Positions 32,581-42,195 of a DNA stretch of 64,000 nucleotides are shown here, piece after piece. The notes under the pieces were generated by a model that did no database searches, was not told the origin of the DNA, and saw nothing but the letters and a program-made list of their open reading frames with translations. The DNA comes from JACKCP01 sp034007295 (GTDB lineage: Bacteria; Desulfobacterota; Desulfobacteria; Desulfobacterales; JACKCP01). Positions within the stretch are counted from its first letter, which is position 1; each line of letters starts with the position of its first letter. A program made the position numbers and the translations under genes. The stretch spans positions 62,001 to 126,000 of the forward strand of contig JAVERC010000001.1 of assembly GCA_034007295.1 (NCBI GenBank), written 5' to 3'.

Positions 32581-33591
32581 TTAGGCAAGTGATTTAAGCC
32601 CAATTGCATCCTTAATCTTTTTAAGCATGGGGCAAGCTTCCTCCCTTGCTTTTAAGGCACCTTTTTTTAAAATATCTTCAACTATTGCAGGATTTTCTAT
32701 AAGATATTCATAGTCTTTTCTTGCATCACGAAGATGATCGTTTAAAAGTTCAAACAAAATGGATTTCATTTCTCCCCAGCCTATTCCGCTGGAGTACCTT
32801 TTTTCTATTTCCTTTATCTGATCTTTTGCTGCAAAGGCTGAGTATATTTCAAAAAGGGTACAGTCTTTTGTGTCTTTTGGCTCTTCTGGAGGCTGTGAAT
32901 TTGTTGTTATTTTATTAATAAGTTTTTTTAGTTTTTTTTCAGGTACAAAAAGCGGAATTGTATTATTGTAGCTTTTGCTCATTTTTCTTCCGTCAAGGCC
33001 TTTGAGAATTGCAGCATTTTCATCTGTCTGTGCCTGTGGCAGAGTGAAAATTTCCTTATAAACATGATTAAATCTCATTGCAATGTCCCTTGCCATTTCA
33101 AGATGCTGAGTCTGATCTTTTCCAACAGGTACAATGTCTGCCTTAAACATTAAAATATCTGCTGCCATTAAAACAGGATAGCTGAAAAGTCCCATTGTTA
33201 TTCCCTTGTCAGGATCGTTTGCCTTTTGTTCAATATTTTCTGCAACTGCGGCTTTGTAGGCATGGGCTCTGTTCATAAGGCCTTTGGCTGTAAGACAGCT
33301 TAGTATCCATGTTAATTCTGGAATTTCAGGTATATCCGACTGTCTGTAAAAATATGAATTATCAGTATCAAGGCCAAGTGCAAGCCAGGTTGCTGCAACT
33401 TCAAGGCTTGATCTGTGAACTTCATTTGGATTCTGGTTTTTAATAAGAGCATGGAGGTCTGCTAGAAAATAAAAAGACTTGTTGTTTAAATCCCTGCTTG
33501 CTTCAATAGCAGGCTTGATTGCTCCGGCATAATTACCAAGATGGGGTGTTCCAGTTGTTGTAATTCCAGTTAAAACTCTTGTTTCCTTCAT
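32581..33591 (-). CDS. trpS: Tryptophanyl-tRNA synthetase
   Basis: A 336-residue class I synthetase. The HIGH-type motif is 'TTGTPHLGNYAGAI' (~12-25) and the KMSKS loop is 'GLDGRKMSKSYNN' (~195-207). 'PVGKDQTQHLEMARDIA' is also typical. Normal length. It lies 41 bases downstream of the tRNA nucleotidyltransferase gene in the same direction, so the two probably form one tRNA-related transcript. Confidence 0.96.
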   Translation of the reverse strand: MKETRVLTGITTTGTPHLGNYAGAIKPAIEASRDLNNKSFYFLADLHALIKNQNPNEVHRSSLEVAATWLALGLDTDNSYFYRQSDIPEIPELTWILSCLTAKGLMNRAHAYKAAVAENIEQKANDPDKGITMGLFSYPVLMAADILMFKADIVPVGKDQTQHLEMARDIAMRFNHVYKEIFTLPQAQTDENAAILKGLDGRKMSKSYNNTIPLFVPEKKLKKLINKITTNSQPPEEPKDTKDCTLFEIYSAFAAKDQIKEIEKRYSSGIGWGEMKSILFELLNDHLRDARKDYEYLIENPAIVEDILKKGALKAREEACPMLKKIKDAIGLKSLA

Positions 33592-33632
33592 TTTTCATTC
33601 CTGATTATCGTTTGTAAAAATTAACTTTTGAT

Positions 33633-36281
33633 TTACAGATATCTTTTTGCAAAGTCAAACTCGTCATTATATGTTTTTATATTTCCATCAAGTTTTTCAA
33701 GAAATATTTTTTCAAGAATCTGCCCAAATAATGGTCCTGGTTTAAAACCCATGGATAAAAGATCTTTTCCTTTGATCCGGGTTTTTGTTTTTTTAAATTC
33801 AGTAAAAAACAAAACCACATTATGTTTGATTTTTTCATCATTTGTTATTGAAAGAAGAAAGAGCAGAGATTCGGTTTTAAAATGACATAGTTTTAAATAA
33901 ATCTCGCTGTTTTTTATATATTTATTTTTTTTCATCCATTTTATTGTCTGTTCAGCCATAAGAGTCTCTTTTGTGAAAACTTCCAGATATTTTGGAGGAA
34001 GCTTAAAATCATTGCATATTTTACTTTTTGCATCGGGACTAAGGCCGTGGATAAGACCTGAAAAGTAGACCATCCATCTGTTTATTTTAATCAGAGGCTC
34101 ATTAAGAGAAAACCAGTTTATTACTTTTTTTGATGATTCAATTATTTCCCTGTTTCTGTCTGAAAGCTCAAGCTCATTGTAAATTGCAGAGAAAAGTTTA
34201 AAATTTGCAATTCGTTCAAGAGCAGGAAGGGGATTTTCTTCCATTAGAATATATTTAAGTTCACTAAAAACCCTTGGTCCGCTCAGCCTTTTGAAAAATT
34301 CCATATCAATTGCATTTTTAATTAATTTTTCAGTGAATTTTCCAATTTTAAAATTAAATCTCTGCTCAAATCTTACAGCTCTGAATATTCTTGTTGGATC
34401 TTCAACAAAAGAAAGGTTGTGGATTATCCTGATAACTTTATCCTTTAAATCCTTTTGTCCGAAAAAATAATCAATTAAAGTGCCGTATTTTTCGCAATTG
34501 AGCTGAACAGCAAGGGTGTTTATTGTAAAATCCCTTCTGTAAAGATCAAGTTTAAGGGAGCTCATTTCAATTTCAGGAAGAGCTCCAGGAGATGAATAGA
34601 ATTCAGTTCTTGCAGTTGCAACATCTATTTTAAGGCCGTCTTCAAGTGAAACTACAGCTGTCTTGAATTTTTCATGGGGACTTATTCTTGCATTTAATGA
34701 GGCTGCAAGATGATTGGCAAAGTCTATTCCGTTTCCTTCGACAACAATGTCTATATCAAATTCATTCTTTTTTATATAAAGAAGAACATCCCTTACAAAA
34801 CCGCCGACAACATAGGCATTTATATTTAACTTATCAGCTGTTTTGCCAATATGCCTTAAAAGTGAAACAATATTTTTCGGAAGTCTTTCCCTTAAAATAT
34901 TTGAAATATTTCTTGTTCCAGGAGAAAGTGAATGCAGTTTGGAATCGGAAATAAAAGGGCCTTCCCTGAAATTGCTGACTATATGGTGCAAAAGGTCTGT
35001 TCGTGTGAGAACCCCTGTAAGTTCGCCTTTTGAGTTTCTTACAGGAAGGATTCTTTGTCTGTTTTCAATAATTTTTTCTTCTATTTCTGAAACAGGAGCT
35101 TCTTCTTTAACTTCAAGAAAATCTGTATTCATAAATTCTTTTACAGGTATATCAACTATATTGTGATATTTTGCCTTCTCTACTACCTGACGTGAAATTA
35201 TTCCTTTTAGATCGTCATTTTCATCAACAGCAAGAAGAGCATTAATATTGTATTTGGTAAGAATTTTTGAGGCCTTGTCTATGGAATCTTCTGTTAAAAT
35301 TTTAAGGGGAGGCGAAGACATGAGATTTTTTGCCTTAAAATTGGATTTAAGGTATTTTCTGATTTCCTTAAGCAGTAAATCCCTTGTCTGAGTCAATGTT
35401 TTTTCACCTATGGAAGCTGATCCTGCAAATGGATGACCGCCTCCATTAAATGCTTTTAAAATTTTACCTATGTTAAGTTCAGGGGAACTGCTTCTTCCAA
35501 TAACAAAAATTTTGCTTTCCATTCTTGCTGCTACAAAAACAGCATCTTTTGATTCCATTTTATTAAGTTTGTGTGTAAGAAAACCAAGGTCTGGTATATA
35601 TTCGTTTCTGGAAACAGTTGAAATTACAATATTTAAATTGTTTATTCTGTATGAAATGGAACTTTCAACCATGTCATTTAAAAGTGAAAGCTGGGCTGGT
35701 GATATTTCCTTTGAAAGTATATTTGAGATAACTTCTGTATCAGCACCTTTGTCTCTTAAAAAGCCGGCTATTTTTAAATCTTTTCCTGTTGTCGAATTAA
35801 AGGTAAATGAATTGGTGTCCTCATAAATTCCAAGACTTAGGATTGTTGCTTCTTCAGGGGTAATTTCAATATTTTTTTCTATGAGAATCTGGGTTAGTAT
35901 TGTTGTTGTTGCACCTGTTTTTTCATAAAGTTCAAAATCTGCTTTTATATCTGAATCTGTTCTTTCATGATGATCATAAATAATTGTTGAGATTTCTTTA
36001 TTTTCGGTAAATCTGCCTATCTCACCAAGCCTTGATTTTTGTCTTGTATCAACAATTACAAGCTTTTGTACTTCATATTCATCAAGTTCTTTTAAAGAAA
36101 TCATATTAAAGAGATAGCTTAATGACTGAATAAAAAAACGTCTGAAAATTCCTTCGCCTTCATGATGAAAAATTACTTTTGAGTCTGGATATAGCTTTTG
36201 TGCTGCAAGCATTGAGGCAATACCGTCTAGATCAGCATTCATATGTGTTGTAATAAGTGTTATTTTTTTTTTCTTGTTCAA
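33633..36281 (-). CDS. DHH-CBS-CBS-nucleotidyltransferase fusion (A-adding tRNA nucleotidyltransferase type)
   Basis: A protein of about 880 residues. In order: DHH/DHHA1 phosphoesterase (~8-300; 'THMNADLDGIAS', 'IYDHHERTD', 'GGGHPFAGSASI'), two CBS domains (~315-440), then a class II poly(A)/CCA nucleotidyltransferase head ('AYVVGGFVRDVLL', 'FDIDIVVEG', with 'RRDFTINTLAV' further on) and tail. This layout is that of A-adding enzymes, which finish CCA ends when CC is added by another enzyme. The frame stays open to a TTG at 36344, but the TTG at 36281 has 'caggt' upstream and begins at the conserved region, so I prefer it. Confidence 0.87.
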   Translation of the reverse strand: MNKKKKITLITTHMNADLDGIASMLAAQKLYPDSKVIFHHEGEGIFRRFFIQSLSYLFNMISLKELDEYEVQKLVIVDTRQKSRLGEIGRFTENKEISTIIYDHHERTDSDIKADFELYEKTGATTTILTQILIEKNIEITPEEATILSLGIYEDTNSFTFNSTTGKDLKIAGFLRDKGADTEVISNILSKEISPAQLSLLNDMVESSISYRINNLNIVISTVSRNEYIPDLGFLTHKLNKMESKDAVFVAARMESKIFVIGRSSSPELNIGKILKAFNGGGHPFAGSASIGEKTLTQTRDLLLKEIRKYLKSNFKAKNLMSSPPLKILTEDSIDKASKILTKYNINALLAVDENDDLKGIISRQVVEKAKYHNIVDIPVKEFMNTDFLEVKEEAPVSEIEEKIIENRQRILPVRNSKGELTGVLTRTDLLHHIVSNFREGPFISDSKLHSLSPGTRNISNILRERLPKNIVSLLRHIGKTADKLNINAYVVGGFVRDVLLYIKKNEFDIDIVVEGNGIDFANHLAASLNARISPHEKFKTAVVSLEDGLKIDVATARTEFYSSPGALPEIEMSSLKLDLYRRDFTINTLAVQLNCEKYGTLIDYFFGQKDLKDKVIRIIHNLSFVEDPTRIFRAVRFEQRFNFKIGKFTEKLIKNAIDMEFFKRLSGPRVFSELKYILMEENPLPALERIANFKLFSAIYNELELSDRNREIIESSKKVINWFSLNEPLIKINRWMVYFSGLIHGLSPDAKSKICNDFKLPPKYLEVFTKETLMAEQTIKWMKKNKYIKNSEIYLKLCHFKTESLLFLLSITNDEKIKHNVVLFFTEFKKTKTRIKGKDLLSMGFKPGPLFGQILEKIFLEKLDGNIKTYNDEFDFAKRYL

Positions 36282-36360
36282 GGCAATACCTGTTTTAAAA
36301 TGTTTAAATTTTGCTATCTTCACATAAAAATTTTTCTTTATCAATAATCAGAATAATTGT

Positions 36361-36380
36361 CCTGCTTTTCGTTCAGTAAC
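36361..36380 (+). repeat. Solo right end of a MITE-like element
   Basis: CCTGCTTTTCGTTCAGTAAC matches the right terminus of the family (CCGTTTTCGTTCAGCAAC), with no left end nearby upstream. Probably a remnant. The 447-base gap between the tRNA nucleotidyltransferase and pilC genes is largely filled by this remnant, a full copy, a short copy and a small hairpin. Confidence 0.5.
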
Positions 36381-36421
36381 TATACCAATGTGAATTGATA
36401 GATTTTTAAGTTTGATGTATA

Positions 36422-36574
36422 TAACTAGTGATTGGTCAAAAACGATACTTTTTTGTACAGTTCAAGGAAGATGAAAAATTTAACCGCAGGAATACATTTA
36501 GTATTTTGAGGATTAAATTTTGATTCTGACGCAGAAATGGACAAAAAAGGCCGTTTTAGTTCAGCAACTAATTA
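36422..36574 (+). mobile_element. MITE-like element, full-length copy 5
   Basis: The body is 36428-36568 (141 bp), plus orientation, between TAACTA and TAATTA (five of six bases alike). The ends are GTGATTGGTCAAAAACGA and GCCGTTTTAGTTCAGCAAC. It is slightly more diverged at its ends than copies 2 and 7. Confidence 0.72.
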
Positions 36575-36633
36575 AAAATTAAATTTATAACTACAGGTTA
36601 ATTGCATCCAATATAATAGTATGATAGTTATTA

Positions 36634-36669
36634 GCAATTGGTGGAAAACCAAGTTTTTTGTTCGGCCTC
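36634..36669 (+). repeat. Degenerate short MITE-like derivative
   Basis: GCAATTGGTGGAAAACCAAG followed by TTTTTTGTTCGGC lines up with the 37-bp element at 29432-29468 with about 70 per cent identity. It lies 60 bases after full copy 5. Confidence 0.5.
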
Positions 36670-36725
36670 CAAATTATAATTATGACTGAACATTTCAAAC
36701 TGAATTTATTGTTAAAATTACGGTC

Positions 36726-36743
36726 AAGCCTTCAGGCTTTTTA
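36726..36743 (+). other. Small hairpin with T-run upstream of pilC
   Basis: AAGCC-TTCA-GGCTT followed by TTTA. The stem is only five pairs, so it would be a weak terminator or leader hairpin, about 50 bases before the pilC start. Confidence 0.3.
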
Positions 36744-36791
36744 TCTTATGATTATTGGATGCATGCATAGATTAAATCAAGGAGCTAGCTG

Positions 36792-38000
36792 ATGCCAGTA
36801 TACGTATGGAAAGGGAAAAACAGAAAAAACAGGACAATTAAAGGCGAGATGGATGCACAAAGTGAAGATGCCGTCCGCTCAAGGCTTTTAAAACAGAGAA
36901 TAACCCCAAAGAGTGTAAAACCAAAACCTAAAGATTTGTTCGAAAATATTGGGTTTTTGCAGCCTAAAGTTGAAACCAAGGATATTATAGTATTTTGCAG
37001 GCAGTTTTCAACAATGATTGATGCAGGTGTTCCTGTTGTTCAGTGTCTTGATATTCTTTCTTCACAGCAGGATAATCCCACTTTTAAAAAAGTATTGAAA
37101 AATATTAAAGATTCTGTAGAAGGCGGAGATACACTTGCAAATGCTTTGAAAAAACATCCAAAAATTTTTGACAGCCTTTTTGTGAATATGGTTGCAGCTG
37201 GTGAGGCAGGAGGTATTCTTGACGAAATTTTAAGAAGAGTTTCAGCCTATATGGAAAAGGCTGCTAAATTAAAAGGGCAGGTCAAGGGTGCCATGACTTA
37301 TCCAATTGTTACAATAATTATTGCACTGGTTGTTGTTGCTGTAATTCTTGTTTTTGTAATTCCTGTTTTTCAAAAGATGTTTGCTGAAATGGGGCAAAGC
37401 CTTCCTGCTCCAACACAGATTGTTATAAATATGAGTGAATTTGTTAAAGGCAATATTTGGTATATTCTTGGAGGTATTGCTGCCTTTGTATTTTTATTGA
37501 AAAGGGCCTATAAAACCAAAAAAGGTAAGTATGTGATAGATGATTTCCTTTTAAAAGTCCCAGTTATAGGTATTTTGATAAAAAAAGTTGCAGTTGCCAA
37601 TTTTACAAGAACAATGGGAACCATGCTTGCTTCTGGTGTGTCTATATTAGAAGCACTTGATATTGTTGCTAAAACATCTGGTAATGCAATAGTTGAGGAA
37701 GCTGTTCTTGATGTAAAGGATGCAATTTCAGAAGGCCGGACAATGGCAGAACCTCTTGTTGAAAGTGGAGTTTTTCCTACAATGGTTTGTTCAATGATTT
37801 CTGTTGGTGAGCAAACAGGTGCTCTAGAAAGCATGCTTTCAAAAATTGCAGACTTTTATGAGGAAGAGGTTGATCAGGCAGTTGAAAACCTTACATCCTT
37901 GATTGAACCTTTTATGCTTGTTTTTCTTGGAGTTGTAGTAGGCGGACTTGTAGTTTCAATGTATCTTCCTGTATTCCAGATGGCAGGAGGCATTTCCTAA
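36792..38000 (+). CDS. pilC: Type IV pilus inner-membrane platform protein PilC
   Basis: A 402-residue GspF/PilC-family protein with two tandem T2SF domains (~70-190 and ~275-395) and three membrane helices (~172-195, ~220-240, ~375-398). Hallmarks are 'FCRQFSTMIDAGVPVVQCLDIL' and 'FTRTMGTMLASGVSILEALDI'. It anchors the pilus base and couples PilB/PilT ATPases to pilin movement. The start is preceded by 'aaggag'. pilB and pilT are not in the window. PilC is preferred over GspF because a PilS-like kinase follows. Confidence 0.9.
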   Translation: MPVYVWKGKNRKNRTIKGEMDAQSEDAVRSRLLKQRITPKSVKPKPKDLFENIGFLQPKVETKDIIVFCRQFSTMIDAGVPVVQCLDILSSQQDNPTFKKVLKNIKDSVEGGDTLANALKKHPKIFDSLFVNMVAAGEAGGILDEILRRVSAYMEKAAKLKGQVKGAMTYPIVTIIIALVVVAVILVFVIPVFQKMFAEMGQSLPAPTQIVINMSEFVKGNIWYILGGIAAFVFLLKRAYKTKKGKYVIDDFLLKVPVIGILIKKVAVANFTRTMGTMLASGVSILEALDIVAKTSGNAIVEEAVLDVKDAISEGRTMAEPLVESGVFPTMVCSMISVGEQTGALESMLSKIADFYEEEVDQAVENLTSLIEPFMLVFLGVVVGGLVVSMYLPVFQMAGGIS

Positions 38001-38005
38001 AAAAT

Positions 38006-38042
38006 AACAGGCGGTTTTTGATTTAACCATTTACCGCCTGTT
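38006..38042 (+). terminator. Hairpin between pilC and the PilS-like gene
   Basis: AACAGGCGGT pairs with ACCGCCTGTT (10 bp, 17-base loop), six bases after the pilC stop, followed by a short T-rich stretch (TGTTT). It could reduce read-through into the kinase gene. Confidence 0.6.
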
Positions 38043-38069
38043 TGTTTCCAGAATTAAAGCGGAAAAGAT

Positions 38070-39365
38070 TTGACTAAAAATAAACCAACAAATTTTTATG
38101 AGGTTAATTTAAGTCTGCGTCTCAAATGGCTTATGCTATGCAGGCTTATATTTTCTCTTATTGTAATTTCAGGCTTTTACTATTTTTATCTGTCTGGAAC
38201 CAAAAGCTTTGTTTCGCTCCAAATGCTCGGACTTTATTTTTTTTCAGCATTTATAATTATTTTAACTCTGATTTATTCTCTTATTTTTAATTTTGTAAAA
38301 AATAAAATAGTCTTTTCTGCAGTTCAAATAATAGTTGATACTTTCCTTGTTACCTTTCTAATCTATTTTACTGGAATTTATAGTAATGTTTTTCAGTTTT
38401 TTTATCTTGTCATAATACTCTATTCATCTGCAATTTTATTTGGCGGCAGACCTTTTTGGGTAGCTGGAATTGTGAGTATTCAGTATGGTCTTTTAACTGA
38501 TCTTCACTATTACGGGGTTATTAAATGTTTTTTTGATAACGGAACCGATGTCAGTAAAGACGGTTCAGCTATTTTTTTTCAGGTTTTTATTTTTATTTTA
38601 TCTTCTTTTGCGGTTGCCTGGCTTTCAAGTATTTTGTCTATTCAGCTTAGAAGAGCAAGGGAAGATCTCAAGAAAATGGATGATTATGTAAGAAGAGTAG
38701 AACGACTTGCTAGTGCTGGAGAAATAGCCTCAGGGTTTGCACATGAAATAAAAAATCCAATGGCTTCATTAAGAGGGTCAATTCAGCTTCTAATTTCAGA
38801 TATGGAAAAAAACAGGAAAGATGATTTAAAAAAATTGGGGAATATTATTTTAAGGGAATCTGGCAGGCTTGATCAGCTGGTGAATAATTTTTTATATTTT
38901 GCAAAGCCAAATGAAGTTCACAAAAAAAAGATTGATCCAGCCCTTGCTATAAAAGAGCTTTTGAAAATTTTTGCTGAAGATAAAGATGTAAAAAATAGAA
39001 TAGAGCTGTTTTTTGATCTTGAAGACAATATTCTTATTGAAACAGACCCTGATCATTTCAGTCAGGTGATATGGAATATTATTATTAATGGAGCTCAGTC
39101 ATGCAAAGGAAAAGGAATGGTTTGTGTTTTTTTGCGAAAGATTAAAAATTTTGTACAAATAGATATTGAAGACACCGGCGAAGGGATAGATGAAGATATA
39201 ATTGAAAAGGTTTTTGATCCTTTTTTTTCAACCAAAAAAAATGGAAGCGGTCTTGGACTTTCTATTGTTGCAAGGCTTGTTCAGCTTAACAAGGGGAGAA
39301 TAGAAATAAAAAACAATGAAGATAATAGAGGTCTAAAGGTCAGCTTGATTTTCCCTGTATGCTGA
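38070..39365 (+). CDS. PilS/NtrB-like sensor histidine kinase
   Basis: A 431-residue kinase with about six membrane helices (~20-195), a HisKA domain with the phospho-His in 'SGFAHEIKNPMASLRGS' (~230) and a HATPase domain ('IWNIIINGAQSCKG', 'VQIDIEDTGEGIDEDII', 'NGSGLGLSIVARL'). Six N-terminal helices plus location after pilC fit PilS, which controls pilin genes through PilR. No pilR follows; lysS is next. The start is TTG nine bases after 'gcgga'. Confidence 0.85.
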   Translation: MTKNKPTNFYEVNLSLRLKWLMLCRLIFSLIVISGFYYFYLSGTKSFVSLQMLGLYFFSAFIIILTLIYSLIFNFVKNKIVFSAVQIIVDTFLVTFLIYFTGIYSNVFQFFYLVIILYSSAILFGGRPFWVAGIVSIQYGLLTDLHYYGVIKCFFDNGTDVSKDGSAIFFQVFIFILSSFAVAWLSSILSIQLRRAREDLKKMDDYVRRVERLASAGEIASGFAHEIKNPMASLRGSIQLLISDMEKNRKDDLKKLGNIILRESGRLDQLVNNFLYFAKPNEVHKKKIDPALAIKELLKIFAEDKDVKNRIELFFDLEDNILIETDPDHFSQVIWNIIINGAQSCKGKGMVCVFLRKIKNFVQIDIEDTGEGIDEDIIEKVFDPFFSTKKNGSGLGLSIVARLVQLNKGRIEIKNNEDNRGLKVSLIFPVC

Positions 39366-39455
39366 TATATGAATCTAGTGGCTTGACGTCTTATTTGAAA
39401 TAAGTTACCTAAGGCAGATTAATAATATTTAATATGAATCATAACGGTGAAGCAG

Positions 39456-40943
39456 ATGAATGATAAAAAAGATCTTCTTGAGCAAAGAAGAGAAAAAAAT
39501 AAATCAATTGCAGATTTAGGAGTAAACCTTTATCCAAACGATTTTAAAGTAGAAAATACTGTTGAAGAAATTCGTACAATTATTGAAAATTTTCCTGAAA
39601 AATTAGGAGAAGAAGGCCAAAAATTTACCATTGCAGGCAGAATGATGGCCATTAATAAATTTGGCAAATCTTCATTTATAAGAGTTAAAGATGGGACAGG
39701 GCAGAGGATGCAGGCATATTTAGCTAAGGACAGGGTCGGAGATGAGTCCTATGCATTGTTTAAGCAGCTCGATATTGGAGATATAGTTGGAGTTTCAGGC
39801 CCTCTTTTTCAGACAAAAACCGGAGAATGGACAATTTATGCAGATAAGTTTTCTCTTTTATCCAAGTCTGTGAGGGCTCTTCCTGAAAAATTTCATGGAC
39901 TAAAAGACCCTGAAAAAAGATATAGAAGACGTTATGTAGACCTTATAATGAATGAAGATGTCAGAAACATATTTGTAACACGTGCAAAAATAGTTCAGAC
40001 AATTAGAGAGTTTTTAACTGATAAAAGGTTTCTTGAAGTTGAAACTCCAATGATGCAGCCTATTGCAGGCGGTGCAGAAGCGACCCCCTTTATAACCCAT
40101 CATAATGCTTTAGATATGAAGCTTTATTTAAGAATTGCACCTGAACTTTATCTTAAAAGACTTGTTGTAGGCGGGTTTGACAGGGTGTTTGAAATAAACA
40201 GGAATTTTAGAAATGAAGGCGTTTCAACAAGGCATAATCCAGAATTTACAATGCTTGAATTTTATCAGGCTTATGCAACTTATAAGGATTTGATGGATCT
40301 TACAGAAGAGCTTTTTTTGAAAATTGCAATTCAGGTTTCAGGCTCATCTGAGATTGATTATCAGGATGGAAAAATTTCATTTGAAACCCCTTGGAAAAGA
40401 ATTTCACTTACTGATGCATTATGTGAAACAGCTGGAATGGATAAGAGCCTTCTTTCAAACAAGGAAGATCTTTTAAAGTTTGCTGAAGAAAAAGGCGTAA
40501 CAATTACAAAAAAAGAGAAAACCGGTAAAATAATAACAAAACTTTTTGAATCCCTTGTTGAGCCTAAACTTATTCAGCCTACTTTTGTAACAGATTATCC
40601 TGTTGAGGTTTCTCCTTTATCAAGAAGAAATGATAAAAATCCTGAATTCACAGAAAGGTTTGAGCTTTTTATTGGAGGCAGGGAAATAGCCAATGGATTT
40701 TCCGAGTTAAATGATCCAGATGATCAAAGAGAAAGATTTCTTGATCAGGTGAGAAAAAGAGATGAGGGTGATCTTGAAGCCCATATGATGGATACAGATT
40801 ATGTTGAAGCCCTTGAATACGGAATGCCCCCTACTGCTGGAGAAGGTATCGGCATTGACAGGCTTGTCATGATTTTTACCAATGCTGCTTCAATCAGGGA
40901 AGTTATATTGTTCCCCCATATGAGGCCGTCTTCTGAACAATAA
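39456..40943 (+). CDS. lysS: Lysyl-tRNA synthetase (class II)
   Basis: About 495 residues. An N-terminal OB-fold anticodon domain (~55-145, 'FTIAGRMMAINKFGKSSFI') precedes the class II core with motif 1 ('RAKIVQTIREFLTDKRFLEVETPMM' in part), motif 2 ('RNFRNEGVSTRHNPEFTMLEFYQAY' in part) and motif 3 ('PTAGEGIGIDRLVMIF'). An in-frame GTG nine bases upstream (39447) lacks a ribosome site. It is followed after 16 bases by the Lol permease. Confidence 0.96.
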   Translation: MNDKKDLLEQRREKNKSIADLGVNLYPNDFKVENTVEEIRTIIENFPEKLGEEGQKFTIAGRMMAINKFGKSSFIRVKDGTGQRMQAYLAKDRVGDESYALFKQLDIGDIVGVSGPLFQTKTGEWTIYADKFSLLSKSVRALPEKFHGLKDPEKRYRRRYVDLIMNEDVRNIFVTRAKIVQTIREFLTDKRFLEVETPMMQPIAGGAEATPFITHHNALDMKLYLRIAPELYLKRLVVGGFDRVFEINRNFRNEGVSTRHNPEFTMLEFYQAYATYKDLMDLTEELFLKIAIQVSGSSEIDYQDGKISFETPWKRISLTDALCETAGMDKSLLSNKEDLLKFAEEKGVTITKKEKTGKIITKLFESLVEPKLIQPTFVTDYPVEVSPLSRRNDKNPEFTERFELFIGGREIANGFSELNDPDDQRERFLDQVRKRDEGDLEAHMMDTDYVEALEYGMPPTAGEGIGIDRLVMIFTNAASIREVILFPHMRPSSEQ

Positions 40944-40959
40944 TTTACCAGGAAAAAAA

Positions 40960-42195
40960 ATGTTTAAACCAAATTTTGGTTTTGAATTTTCCATAGCCCT
41001 CAGGTATCTGAGGGCTAAAAGGAAACAGGGCTTTATTTCTCTTGTTGGTTCTTTGTCTGTTGCAGGTGTTTGTCTTGGGGTTATGGCTCTTGTAGTTGTT
41101 ATTGCTGTAATGTCAGGTGCAGAAAAAGATTTAAGGAAAAGAATCCTTGGGATGGAGCCTCATGTTATATTAAATTCAAGTATAGGCTCATTTGGCAATT
41201 ATCAAGATGTTTGCAAAAAAATAAAACTTCAAAAAAATGTTGCAGATGCTCTTCCTTATCTTTCAGGCAGGGTTATTCTTCGTTCAAAATGGGGACTGAC
41301 CGGTACAATTATAAGGGGGGTTGATACAAGTTCAAATCGTCAGCTTATCAATGGCATTGATCCTTCAAAAGCTGCAGGGCTTCTTGAAAATACCTCAGTA
41401 CATAAAAATACGGTTATTATAGGTAAAGGTATTGCTGATACTCTTGGGGTTCAGAAAGGTGACAGCATATTTGCATTAACTTCAGACTGGAAGATTTCTC
41501 CTGTTGGTGTAATGCCTAAAATGACGGAACTTCAGATAGCCGATATTTATGAAAGCGGTCTTTATGAATATGATAGTGCAATTGCCTATATGAATATTGA
41601 AAATCTCCAGCTGCTTCTGGGGATGGGCAAAAAAGTCACTGGGATAGGTGTTTATGTTAATGAAGTTTATGATGTGCATAATCTTGTAAAAGAGATTAGA
41701 GACATTTTCCCCGGGCGTTTTTTTATAAGAACATGGATGGAAGTCAACCATTCCTTGTTTTCTGCATTAAAGCTTGAAAAAACTGCAATGTTTATTATTC
41801 TCACTCTTATTATTCTTGTTGCGGCTTTTAATATTGCAAGTTCATTAATTATGCTTGTAATGGAAAAAACCAAGGAAATTGCAATTATGAAAACCATGGG
41901 TGCGACAAAAAAAAGCATAAAAAGAATTTTTGTTATTCAGGGAACATTTGTTGGATCAATTGGAACTTTTTCGGGAGTATTTTTAGGGATTATAATGTGT
42001 GAGCTTTTGAGCAAGTATAAGTTTATCAAGCTGCCTGACGCTTATCCTTTTTCAACTCTTCCAATTGATCTTGAGTTTTCAGATGTTGCAGTGATTGCTT
42101 TAAGTGCACTTTTAATCTGTTTTTTTGCAACAGTTTACCCTGCTTCAAAGGCAGCTAATCTTGACCCTGTTGAAGGTATTAGATATGGCGAATAA
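40960..42195 (+). CDS. Lipoprotein-releasing ABC transporter permease (LolC/E family)
   Basis: A 411-residue permease with one N-terminal helix (~27-50), a large periplasmic MacB-like domain (~55-265) and three C-terminal helices (~275-300, ~320-345, ~372-395). The N-terminus 'ALRYLRAKRKQGFISLVGSLS' is the LolC/E signature. With LolD it hands mature lipoproteins to LolA for transport to the outer membrane. Only one permease gene is present, so a homodimer (LolF-like arrangement) is likely unless a second lies elsewhere. The 3' end overlaps lolD by 11 bases. Confidence 0.93.
   Translation: MFKPNFGFEFSIALRYLRAKRKQGFISLVGSLSVAGVCLGVMALVVVIAVMSGAEKDLRKRILGMEPHVILNSSIGSFGNYQDVCKKIKLQKNVADALPYLSGRVILRSKWGLTGTIIRGVDTSSNRQLINGIDPSKAAGLLENTSVHKNTVIIGKGIADTLGVQKGDSIFALTSDWKISPVGVMPKMTELQIADIYESGLYEYDSAIAYMNIENLQLLLGMGKKVTGIGVYVNEVYDVHNLVKEIRDIFPGRFFIRTWMEVNHSLFSALKLEKTAMFIILTLIILVAAFNIASSLIMLVMEKTKEIAIMKTMGATKKSIKRIFVIQGTFVGSIGTFSGVFLGIIMCELLSKYKFIKLPDAYPFSTLPIDLEFSDVAVIALSALLICFFATVYPASKAANLDPVEGIRYGE

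Noticed and set aside
34688..35166. Open frames on the plus strand inside the A-adding enzyme gene
   Set aside because: They lie antisense to a gene with clear DHH, CBS and nucleotidyltransferase motifs and encode no recognisable domain.
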